62,644 nt of DNA from Ruminococcus sp. (lineage in GTDB: Bacteria; Bacillota; Clostridia; Oscillospirales; Acutalibacteraceae): assembly GCA_003521625.1 (NCBI GenBank), contig DPHV01000023.1:1053-63696 (forward strand), given 5' to 3'. The notes beneath the pieces are model-generated. The model was not told where the DNA came from. It saw only the letters and a program-made list of their open reading frames with translations, and did no database searches. Within the stretch, counting starts at the first letter, position 1; every line of letters starts with the position of its first letter. A program made the translations under genes and the position numbers. This document shows positions 42,339-51,168 of the stretch, piece after piece.

Positions 42339-43625
42339 ATGATTGATATTAAATTTTTAAGAGAAAATCCCGACGCAGTAAAAGAAAACATAAAAAAGAA
42401 ATTTCAGGACAACAAGCTTGAGCTTGTTGACAAGGTAATTGAGCTTGACGCTGAAAGCCGTGCCGTAAAACAGCAGGCTGACGAGCTTCGCTCAAACCGC
42501 AACAAAATTTCAAAGCAAATCGGCGCACTTATGGCTCAAGGAAAAAAGGAAGAGGGAATGGCTCTCAAGGACGAGGTAACACGTCAGGCACAGCTTCTCT
42601 CTGAGCTTGAAGAAAAGGAAACAAAGCTTTCGGAGCAGGTAACCGAGATTATGATGCAGATTCCGCAGATAATTGACGAAAAAGTTCCGATTGGCAAGGA
42701 CGATTCGCAGAACGTTGAGATTGAGCGTTTCGGCGAGCCTGTTGTTCCCGACTACGAAATTCCCTACCACACCGACATTATGGAAAAGCTTAACGGAATT
42801 GACCTTGACTCTGCAAGAAAGGTAGCAGGCAACGGCTTTTACTACCTTATGGGCGACATTGCAAGACTGCACAGCGCTGTAATTTCCTATGCACGTGACT
42901 TTATGATTGACAGAGGTTTCACATACTGCGTACCTCCGTTTATGATTCGCAGCAACGTTGTAACAGGCGTTATGAGCTTTGCCGAGATGGATTCAATGAT
43001 GTACAAGATTGAGGGCGAGGACCTCTATCTTATCGGCACAAGCGAACATTCAATGATTGGCAAATTCATCGACACAATCAATAAAGAGGAAAATCTCCCT
43101 TACACTCTCACAAGCTACTCGCCCTGTTTCAGAAAAGAAAAGGGTGCGCACGGAATTGAGGAGAGAGGCGTTTACAGAATTCACCAGTTTGAAAAGCAGG
43201 AAATGATTGTTGTCTGCAAGCCGGAAGAAAGTAAAATGTGGTTTGACAAGCTCTGGCAGAACACTGTAGATTTGTTCCGCTCGCTCGACATTCCCGTAAG
43301 AACTCTTGAATGCTGTTCGGGCGACCTTGCAGACTTAAAGGTTCGTTCACTCGACGTTGAAGCCTGGTCACCACGTCAGAAGAAGTATTTTGAAGTAGGC
43401 TCCTGCTCAAATCTCGGCGACGCACAGGCTCGCAGACTTAAAATCAGAATATCGGGTGAGGGCGGTAAAAAGTACTTTGCACATACTCTCAACAACACTG
43501 TTGTTGCTCCGCCGAGAATGCTTATTGCGTTCCTTGAAAACAACCTCAACGAGGACGGCTCTGTTAATATTCCCGTTGCATTAAGACCGTATATGGGCGG
43601 CAAGGAAGTTATTTCTGCAAAATAA
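42339..43625 (+). CDS. serS: Seryl-tRNA synthetase
   Basis: This 428-residue class II synthetase has the N-terminal coiled-coil arm (about residues 30-110, rich in KQQADELRSNRNKISKQ) and the catalytic core, with motif 2 RKEKGAHGIEERGVYRIHQF (near 265-285) and motif 3 near the end (GGKKYFAHTLNNTVVAPPRM). GAGGAG precedes ATG 42339. It lies 32 bp after parB with no T-box leader, so it is probably read with parAB. Confidence 0.98.
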   Translation: MIDIKFLRENPDAVKENIKKKFQDNKLELVDKVIELDAESRAVKQQADELRSNRNKISKQIGALMAQGKKEEGMALKDEVTRQAQLLSELEEKETKLSEQVTEIMMQIPQIIDEKVPIGKDDSQNVEIERFGEPVVPDYEIPYHTDIMEKLNGIDLDSARKVAGNGFYYLMGDIARLHSAVISYARDFMIDRGFTYCVPPFMIRSNVVTGVMSFAEMDSMMYKIEGEDLYLIGTSEHSMIGKFIDTINKEENLPYTLTSYSPCFRKEKGAHGIEERGVYRIHQFEKQEMIVVCKPEESKMWFDKLWQNTVDLFRSLDIPVRTLECCSGDLADLKVRSLDVEAWSPRQKKYFEVGSCSNLGDAQARRLKIRISGEGGKKYFAHTLNNTVVAPPRMLIAFLENNLNEDGSVNIPVALRPYMGGKEVISAK

Positions 43626-43754
43626 ATGCAATATTTAATCATATATATAAGGTATAATATATAAACATTTTTAAAAAAAGATATATATTATTTGTAATAA
43701 TATACAAATTATTTAAAAATCACCTTCTTTACAGAATTAATTTGCATAATTTAA

Positions 43755-43783
43755 TTGACAATAATGTGAAAATATGGTAGTAT
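43755..43783 (+). promoter_or_regulatory. Promoter of the small membrane-protein gene
   Basis: TTGACA (43755-43760) and TAGTAT (43778-43783) with a 17-bp spacer. Confidence 0.6.
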
Positions 43784-43830
43784 ATAATTGCTCTTAATTG
43801 AGACAATAATTAATTTTGGAGGTTAGAATC

Positions 43831-44145
43831 ATGAATAAAGGTATGATAGGCATGATTTGCGGTATTGTAAGTATCGCTCTTTCAATTCTCGCGTATGTTA
43901 TTCCTGTTGCTGGTTTCGTACTTTGCCTTATAGCTTTAGCTGCCGCTATTCTTGGTATCGTATTCGGTGTTAAGGGTAGAAAAGATGAAGCTAATAAAGG
44001 TATGGGTACAGCAGGTCTTGTAACTGGCATCATCGGCGTTGTATTTGCCGGTATCACAGTTGCTTGCGTTGGTTGTGCTGCTTGTGCTCTTTGTGCAGCA
44101 GGTTCTGCTGTTAACGATTTAGCTCAGTACGCTAACTCACTCTAA
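43831..44145 (+). CDS. Small membrane protein, DUF4190-like
   Basis: This 104-residue protein has three hydrophobic stretches (MIGMICGIVSIALSI, FVLCLIALAAAILGIVFG, GLVTGIIGVVFAGITVACVG) and a short basic loop GVKGRKDEANKG, typical of DUF4190 proteins. The C-terminal part is Cys/Ala-rich (CVGCAACALCAAG). TGGAGG precedes ATG 43831, and it has its own promoter and terminator. Its function is unknown. It lies between serS and lgt. Confidence 0.75.
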   Translation: MNKGMIGMICGIVSIALSILAYVIPVAGFVLCLIALAAAILGIVFGVKGRKDEANKGMGTAGLVTGIIGVVFAGITVACVGCAACALCAAGSAVNDLAQYANSL

Positions 44146-44167
44146 TAATACAGTGAAAAAATAATTT

Positions 44168-44210
44168 AAATACAACCTCCTGTGTTGTTCACAAGAGGTT
44201 GTATTTTTTT
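44168..44210 (+). terminator. Terminator immediately before lgt
   Basis: AAATACAACCTC and GAGGTTGTATTT form a stem followed by seven T, ending at the ribosome site of the next gene. lgt would depend on read-through or on a promoter not seen. Confidence 0.85.
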
Positions 44211-44223
44211 GGAGAATAATATT

Positions 44224-45042
44224 ATGCTACCTTATCTTAATATTTTCGGTGCAGAGATTTCTACATATATGCTTTGCGCTTTAATCGGAATTTTAATATC
44301 AGGATTTTACGTTTGCCGGACAGCCAAAAAACGTGGTCATGACAATAATGATTATATTATTTTTATGCTTATTTTTGCATGCGGTACTCTCGTAGGCAGT
44401 CACATTCTTTTCGGTATTACAAAATTCCCCGTAATTATTGAACTTTTTTCAAATTGGTCAAAGTATATTAATAGCTTTGAAGATTTTGTAAACTGTATGT
44501 CTATTATCTTCGGTGGCTCGGTGTTTTACGGCGGACTTCTCGGAGGAATGGCAGTAGGAATAATCTACGGCAGAAAGAAAAAGCTTGACTTAAGCGAATA
44601 TTCCGACATATGTGCTCCTATGGTACCTCTGTTCCATTTTTTCGGCAGAATAGGCTGTTTTTTTGGCGGATGCTGTTACGGTATAGAAAGTCCATTCGGT
44701 TTTACCGTACACGGAAACGAGCTTGTTCCCACAATCAATGATGTTCAGAGATTTCCCGTTCAGCTTTTTGAGGCAGGACTTAACCTTGCTCTGTTTTTTG
44801 TGCTGGCACATCTGCTCAAGAAAAACAAGTTTAAAGGCGGTCTTTTCGCCATTTATCTCGTAAGCTATTCCATAATCAGATTCTTTGACGAATTTTTGCG
44901 TGGAGATACATACAGAGGATTTTTGTTCGGCCTTTCAACCTCACAAATTATAAGCATTTTAATTTTTATCGGAGCAGTTATATTTCTTGTTGTCAGACAT
45001 AAAAAGAAATTGCGTGACAGACAGGAATATAAAACCGAATAA
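44224..45042 (+). CDS. lgt: Prolipoprotein diacylglyceryl transferase family protein
   Basis: This protein of 272 residues has about seven membrane segments. The Lgt signature region is HFFGRIGCFFGGCCYGIES (near residue 138-156), in place of the RxGNFxNxE form of classical Lgt. FGGSVFYGGLLGG and the late RFFDEFLRGDTYRG are conserved. Lgt attaches diacylglycerol to lipobox cysteines. This GC-GCC variant also occurs in Lgt-like paralogues, so the acceptor could differ. The window encodes three lipoproteins that would need such an enzyme. GGAG lies 9 nt before ATG 44224. Confidence 0.82.
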   Translation: MLPYLNIFGAEISTYMLCALIGILISGFYVCRTAKKRGHDNNDYIIFMLIFACGTLVGSHILFGITKFPVIIELFSNWSKYINSFEDFVNCMSIIFGGSVFYGGLLGGMAVGIIYGRKKKLDLSEYSDICAPMVPLFHFFGRIGCFFGGCCYGIESPFGFTVHGNELVPTINDVQRFPVQLFEAGLNLALFFVLAHLLKKNKFKGGLFAIYLVSYSIIRFFDEFLRGDTYRGFLFGLSTSQIISILIFIGAVIFLVVRHKKKLRDRQEYKTE

Positions 45043-45102
45043 TGTGAATATAACTTATTTTGAAAAACAGGGAGCAGTCAAAACTGTTCCCTGTTTTAAT
45101 TA

Positions 45103-45473
45103 TAAACTATAATTTAGTGTGGAGTTTGGAGTGTGGAGAGTGGAGTTTCGGTCGAGTTGATAGGTTGCAATAATTTAAAAGTTTAGTGCCCGAATTAATT
45201 TATATGCGGCGTTGCCGCAAGTGTGAATTTTTGTATTTCTTACAAATGTAGGGAACGGTCTTGACCGTTCCGATTACCCATAGGTCAGCGGTAACCCTGC
45301 GGAACAGTCAAGACTGTTCCCTACACGAAAATAATAAACATCATCAATATATCTACACAAATTCACCAAGCAAACCTTTCCAAACAACACGCATTATTAT
45401 AAATTCGGAGCGTAGCGACCCTTAACTCCACTCTCCACACTCCAAACTCCACACTTTGATAAATTATAGTTTA
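45103..45473. repeat. MITE-like element E4 with GTGTGGAG-type core
   Basis: A perfect 14-bp terminal repeat, TAAACTATAATTTA and TAAATTATAGTTTA, encloses GTGTGGAGTTTGGAG-type ends, GGTCGAGTTGATAGGTTGC, ATGCGGCGTTGCCGCA, GGAACGGTCTTGACCGTTCC and AAATTCGGAGCGTAGCGACC. It fills most of the lgt-dnaA gap. There is no gene. Confidence 0.8.
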
Positions 45474-45555
45474 TCCTATAAAAACACTTAATTATGTATT
45501 CCGATTTTCACTTTAAATCCGACGTATATAACGAACTAAAAACATACTAAAATAC

Positions 45556-45584
45556 TTGCAAAATACTTAATTTTAAGGTATAAT
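45556..45584 (+). promoter_or_regulatory. Promoter of dnaA
   Basis: TTGCAA (45556-45561) and TATAAT (45579-45584) with a 17-bp spacer, 86 bp before the start. I see no cluster of TTATCCACA-type DnaA boxes nearby. Confidence 0.6.
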
Positions 45585-45669
45585 TATATGGAATGGTATT
45601 TTGATAATGGGATAAAATTCGGAAATTAAAAAATGTGCAGTTTTTAACTGCATTTTATGAGAGGAAGGT

Positions 45670-47001
<1,332 letters not shown>

Positions 47002-47281
47002 GCAGGGTAGCCCCTGCGGGCAAAACGAGTGGAAAATTCGATTTGCGAGCCGAGGCACTCGGCTAACATTTTCATAAACATTCCACTAACATAAATCAAC
47101 GCAATGTTGAATGTTAAAAATTTGTTGAATATTGTTTACCAATTATAAACATTTATCAAATTTACATTGTGGACTTAAATCATTAGTGTACAAGCCGTAT
47201 TTTACTGTTTTTCTATAATTTAACATCACCTACTACGACTACGGAAAATAAATATTATTAAGATAGGAGAAGAAAACTGCC
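47002..47281. other. dnaA-dnaN intergenic region, AT-rich, candidate origin segment
   Basis: It begins with REP-like modules (GGGTAGCCCCTGCGGG, CCGAGGCACTCGGC), then about 170 bp of AT-rich sequence with only weak DnaA-box-like words (TTATAAACA, TTATCAAAT, TGTGGACTT). It holds no gene. It is a possible unwinding segment, not a demonstrated oriC. Confidence 0.3.
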
Positions 47282-48388
47282 GTGAAAATTTCGTGTTTAA
47301 GAACCGACCTTGCAAATGCAGTGTCAAATGTTTCAAGAGCCGTTTCCACAAAGGCCGCTATACCTGCACTTGAAGGCGTGCTGATAAAAGCATACGATAA
47401 CAAGCTCAACATCTCGGGTTATAATCTTGAGATTGGAATTACAACAGACATTGAGGCTACAATTCAGGCGGAGGGAGAAATCGTAGTCAGCGCTAAGCTG
47501 TTTCTCGACATCGTAAGGCGACTTCCCGAAGAAATAGTTATGATTGAAACTGATGACAGAATGGTTACCTACATAACCTGCGGTCACGTTGACTACCAGA
47601 TTGTCGGTATGTCATCGGTTGAGTACCCCGATTTGCCGAGCTTTGAACAGACTGACTCAATCACAGTCAACGCAAAAATCCTGCGAGAGATGATTCGTCA
47701 GACAGTTTATGCAGTCAGCGAGAACACGGCAAAGCCTATTTACACAGGCTCTCTGTTTGAAATTGATAACGACAATTTCAGAATCGTAGCTGTTGACGGC
47801 TACAGAATGGCAATCAGAAACGAAAGTGTTGCCTCTGAAAGCAAAACGAGCTTTGTAGTACCCGGCAAAACACAGCAGGAAGTCTTAAAGCTTTTAACAG
47901 ACGATGATGAAAATGTTGAAATCATCATCGGTCAGCGACATATCACATTTAAGGTTAAAAATTACCGTGTAATTTCACGTCTTATCGAGGGTACATTCCT
48001 CGACTATAACACGACAATTCCGAAAGAGGCAAAAACCGAAATCGTGATGAACACAAGAAGTATAATCAACGCAATCGAGAGAATGTCGCTTTTAAATAAT
48101 GACAGGGTGCAAAGTCCCGTAAGGTGCAATTTTGCCGACGATGAAATCAAGCTTTCGTGTGCGTCTGCCGTTGGTAAGGCGAGCGACGTGCTGTCGGTTC
48201 CGATAATCGGCGATCCGGTTGAAATCGGCTTTAACAACCGCTATATGCTCGACGCTCTTAAGAACACAGACACAGACGAAATCAAGCTGATTTTAAACGG
48301 TCCTACTGCTCCGATGATTATTAAACCCGTAAAAGGCGACAGCTTTTTGTGCTTCGTACTTCCAATGAGGCTTGCAAATGAGAACTGA
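47282..48388 (+). CDS. dnaN: DNA polymerase III beta sliding clamp
   Basis: This 368-residue clamp protein forms the ring that tethers polymerase III. Typical features are the N-terminal MKISCLRTDLANAVSNVSRAV, YPDLPSFE near 118, VDGYRMAIR near 178 and the C-terminal LPMRL in the peptide-binding pocket. The GTG start at 47282 has AGGAGAAG upstream. Its end overlaps the S4-domain gene by 11 bp. Confidence 0.98.
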   Translation: MKISCLRTDLANAVSNVSRAVSTKAAIPALEGVLIKAYDNKLNISGYNLEIGITTDIEATIQAEGEIVVSAKLFLDIVRRLPEEIVMIETDDRMVTYITCGHVDYQIVGMSSVEYPDLPSFEQTDSITVNAKILREMIRQTVYAVSENTAKPIYTGSLFEIDNDNFRIVAVDGYRMAIRNESVASESKTSFVVPGKTQQEVLKLLTDDDENVEIIIGQRHITFKVKNYRVISRLIEGTFLDYNTTIPKEAKTEIVMNTRSIINAIERMSLLNNDRVQSPVRCNFADDEIKLSCASAVGKASDVLSVPIIGDPVEIGFNNRYMLDALKNTDTDEIKLILNGPTAPMIIKPVKGDSFLCFVLPMRLANEN

Positions 48389-48590
48389 GAAGATTAAAAT
48401 TGACAGCGAATTTATAAAATTGCAGGATTTATTAAAGCTCGGCGGAGCAGTTGACACAGGCGGAATGGCGAAGGTCGTCATTCAGAACGGCGAGGTTGAG
48501 GTAAACGGAGAAATCTGCACAATGCGCGGAAAAAAGATGCGCAGCGGTGATTTTGCAGTTTTTGACGGTTTAAAATTAGAAGTTGAATAA
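48378..48590 (+). CDS. S4-domain RNA-binding protein (YaaA type)
   Basis: This 70-residue protein holds a single S4 RNA-binding motif (FIKLQDLLKLGGAVDTGGMAK and VEVNGEICTMRGKKMRSGD). It lies between dnaN and recF, as in most Firmicutes, where it is called YaaA or RlbA. The ATG at 48378 is preceded by TGAGG and overlaps the end of dnaN, so translation is coupled. Confidence 0.93.
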   Translation: MRTEKIKIDSEFIKLQDLLKLGGAVDTGGMAKVVIQNGEVEVNGEICTMRGKKMRSGDFAVFDGLKLEVE

Positions 48591-48627
48591 TTTTAATTAA
48601 CAATTAAAAATTGTTAATTGTAAAAAT

Positions 48628-49725
48628 ATGAAAGTAATAGCAGTAAAATTTGAAAATTACAGAAATCTGAAAAATGACATAATACAGCCCTGCGACGGTG
48701 TGAACATCATCTACGGTGACAACGCACAGGGAAAAACCAACCTACTTGAGGCAATCTGGCTGTTCTGCGGAGGACATTCTTTCCGCAGTGCAAAGGACAG
48801 CGAGGTAATCAGGTGGGACGAAAATTACGCAAGGCTTGAAATGAGATTTTTCGGGCAGGAGCGTGAGCAGACTGCAAAGCTTATGTTCACAGGCAACAAA
48901 AAGCAACTCGAAATAAACGGAGTTGAAAAGAAATCTGCGGCGGCGCTGATTGAAAAATTCTGCGCAGTTGTGTTTTCGCCCGAGCATCTCAATCTGATAA
49001 AGAGAGGACCTTCGCAGAGAAGAAAATTCATTGACAGCGCAATTTGCAGGGAAAAACTGCAAAACGCCGTAATCCTTTCAAAATTCAACAGAGTTTTAGT
49101 ACAGCGAAATTCGCTTTTAAAAGATATTTACAGACGTCCGTCGCTTGAGGACACACTGTCCGTATGGGATGAGCCGCTTGTTTTAAACGGCGCAATGCTC
49201 ATAAAAAAGCGAATGGACTATGTTGAAATGCTCTCGCAGAGGGCGAAAATATACCACGACGGAATTTCAAAAAACAGCGAAAAGCTGGAGATTAAATACA
49301 TCTCTTCACTTGATGCGGAAATTTCCGACAGCACAGATGAAATTGCAGAAAAGTTCAGAAAAAAACTGAATGACAACAGAAACGACGACATCCGCACAGG
49401 CGTTACCAACTTCGGACCGCACAGGGACGATATTGAAATTCTGATTAATGGCAAGAACTCAAGAGCCTTCGGTTCGCAGGGACAGCAGAGAAGCGCAGTA
49501 TTGTCGCTTAAGCTTGCCGAAGCCTCGGTGCTTAAGGAGAGAATGGGTGAGGAGCCTGTTATTCTTCTAGACGACGTGCTCTCGGAGCTCGACTCAAAAC
49601 GTCAGGATTTTCTGCTCAACGAGCTTAAGGGCTGTCAGGTTTTCATAACCTGCTGTGAAAAATCGAACAAGGAACAGCTTAAAGAGGGAAAAATCTTTCT
49701 GCTGAAAAACGGGGAGGTCTGCTGA
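48628..49725 (+). CDS. recF: DNA replication and repair protein RecF
   Basis: This 365-residue SMC-like ATPase loads RecA at gaps with RecO and RecR. It has Walker A GDNAQGKT at 30-37, the signature region FGSQGQQRSAVLSLKLAEA near 290-308 and Walker B VILLDDVLSELD near 315-326. No strong ribosome site is seen; the upstream AATTGTTAATTG stretch is AT-rich. The stop overlaps the next ATG by one base. Confidence 0.97.
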   Translation: MKVIAVKFENYRNLKNDIIQPCDGVNIIYGDNAQGKTNLLEAIWLFCGGHSFRSAKDSEVIRWDENYARLEMRFFGQEREQTAKLMFTGNKKQLEINGVEKKSAAALIEKFCAVVFSPEHLNLIKRGPSQRRKFIDSAICREKLQNAVILSKFNRVLVQRNSLLKDIYRRPSLEDTLSVWDEPLVLNGAMLIKKRMDYVEMLSQRAKIYHDGISKNSEKLEIKYISSLDAEISDSTDEIAEKFRKKLNDNRNDDIRTGVTNFGPHRDDIEILINGKNSRAFGSQGQQRSAVLSLKLAEASVLKERMGEEPVILLDDVLSELDSKRQDFLLNELKGCQVFITCCEKSNKEQLKEGKIFLLKNGEVC

Positions 49726-49982
49726 TGTTTCTTCATCTTGGACAGGAAACGGTTATTACAACCGAAAGTATTGTTGCAATGTTTGACATTGACGCCTGCA
49801 CCGTTTCAAAAAAGACGAGGGATTTCCTTGCAAACGCCGAGAAAAAAGGAGAGGTTGTAAACGTTTCGTACGAACTTCCGAAGTCGTTTGTCGTGTGCGA
49901 AAAGCAGGGCAAAACCGTTGTGTACATCACCCAGCTTTCAACAAAAACACTGTTGCTGAGGCTTGAAAAGATAAATTTTTAA
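49725..49982 (+). CDS. remB: RemB/DUF370-type regulator
   Basis: This 85-residue small protein starts MFLHLGQETVITTESIVAMFD, the pattern of the RemA/RemB (DUF370) family of ring-forming DNA-binding proteins. It sits in the recF-gyrB interval, as YaaB/RemB does in Bacillus. It is coupled to recF through a TGATG overlap, with GGGGAGG upstream. In Bacillus RemA controls biofilm and osmolyte genes; the role of the RemB type is less clear. Confidence 0.85.
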   Translation: MFLHLGQETVITTESIVAMFDIDACTVSKKTRDFLANAEKKGEVVNVSYELPKSFVVCEKQGKTVVYITQLSTKTLLLRLEKINF

Positions 49983-50023
49983 ACTAAAAACACCGATTGA
50001 TAACATAGAGGTGACATAAATAA

Positions 50024-50749
50024 ATGAAAAACAAAAAATGTCCTTATTGTTCAAAACGAATTTCATATGCGTCCGCATACGCCAGCAGGCGAAAGGCTGA
50101 ATACGTGTGCGAGCGATGCGGAAAGGAAAGCAAGGTTGTCGTAAACCGCAAGGTTGTGCTTGCGTTTATTCTTACGGCTGTAATTTCCGTTGCAATTATG
50201 GCAGGCTGGATTTTTGCAGGTCTTGCTCACAATCCGCTCGGAATTTTGCTTGTAGCCGTTCCGTTTATAATTTTTACGGTGATTTCCCCGAGATTCATAA
50301 AATTAGTTCCGCTTAAAAAGTATAAAAAATCTATGGAGGCACGCAAAGCCGGCATTGAATATTCCGACAATCTTATGACCTCCGAGCTTGAAGAAAACGA
50401 GGGCTACACCTTCGGTGCGTCAGCTGACACAGGCTCTGATTTCAAGATAAATTCAGACGTTTTCAATACGATAAGAGCCGAACGCAACGCCGCAAGGGAA
50501 AAGCTTATGGACGACGAGCTTATCTCTGACTCCTCTGAAATCAAGAAACCGGCTGAAAAAAGCGAAAGCTACATTCCCGTAATCAAGAACGTAAGCGAAA
50601 AACATTCGTCCGACGACGTTCCGCTTAAAAAGCTTCATTCCGAAACTACACCGAGAATGAGCAGAACACGCCACTACATTCCCTCACAGGAAGAAAAAGA
50701 GCCGAAAAAACCCGACGGCAACAGATATTCGGCTAACAGGAAGTTCTGA
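50024..50749 (+). CDS. Zinc-ribbon membrane protein of unknown function (241 aa)
   Basis: An N-terminal zinc ribbon (CPYCSKRISYASA with CERCGKE, residues 5-35) is followed by two membrane helices (about 45-95: VVLAFILTAVISVAIMAGWI and GILLVAVPFIIFTVI) and a long polar, probably disordered tail rich in Ser, Glu and Lys. GAGGTGA precedes ATG 50024. It is paired with a smaller protein of the same plan 5 bp downstream. I recognise no named family. Confidence 0.75.
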   Translation: MKNKKCPYCSKRISYASAYASRRKAEYVCERCGKESKVVVNRKVVLAFILTAVISVAIMAGWIFAGLAHNPLGILLVAVPFIIFTVISPRFIKLVPLKKYKKSMEARKAGIEYSDNLMTSELEENEGYTFGASADTGSDFKINSDVFNTIRAERNAAREKLMDDELISDSSEIKKPAEKSESYIPVIKNVSEKHSSDDVPLKKLHSETTPRMSRTRHYIPSQEEKEPKKPDGNRYSANRKF

Positions 50750-50754
50750 TAAGT

Positions 50755-51054
50755 ATGTTTAAATTACCCGTTTGTCCCCATTGCAAAACGATTTTCAGAT
50801 ATAAAGACGTTAAAAAAGAAGCAGTTAAAAAAGAATGCACGTGCTACCACTGCGGCAAGAAATTCAGAGTGTCAAAAAAGAAAATTTTAATTTTATTTTT
50901 AATAATTGCATTAATTACTGCAATTTTTGACGTTTTGGCGCTGTATATGATAGCAGGTACAAGCTTTATCGGACTGATAATTTTAAATATAATCGCAGTA
51001 ACGGCAGGCTTTTTCCTGATACCGTATTTTACGGAATTTAAAAAAGAAAAATAA
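50755..51054 (+). CDS. Zinc-ribbon membrane protein of unknown function (99 aa)
   Basis: It has the same plan as the preceding gene: a zinc ribbon with CPHCKTIFRYKD and CTCYHCGKKF (residues 6-38), then two hydrophobic helices (ILILFLIIALITAIFDVLAL and FIGLIILNIIAVTAGFFLI). It lacks the long tail. The 5-bp gap and similar N-termini suggest tandem duplication followed by divergence. The function is unknown. Confidence 0.75.
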   Translation: MFKLPVCPHCKTIFRYKDVKKEAVKKECTCYHCGKKFRVSKKKILILFLIIALITAIFDVLALYMIAGTSFIGLIILNIIAVTAGFFLIPYFTEFKKEK

Positions 51055-51069
51055 TCCGGAGAAAAATAT

Positions 51070-51161
51070 ATAACGTAGCGAGCGACGCCCTCGTCGCTCA
51101 CAAGTATAAATCAAAAGTTGTTTTATACTCGAATTGTGAGCGGTGTCACACCGCCGGGAGG
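51070..51161. repeat. Palindromes in the gyrB leader
   Basis: GTAGCGAGCGACGCCCTCGT-type stem (51075-51099, also at 33864) is followed by GCGGTGTCACACCGC (51140-51154), whose 3' arm lies two bases from the gyrB ribosome site GGGAGG. A relative of the second palindrome is at 57563-57579. Confidence 0.65.
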
Positions 51162-51168
51162 TTTTATT

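Noticed and set aside
45480..45669. Possible oriC upstream of dnaA
   Set aside because: No DnaA-box cluster is visible; only weak words such as TTATCCTAT occur, so I do not annotate an origin.
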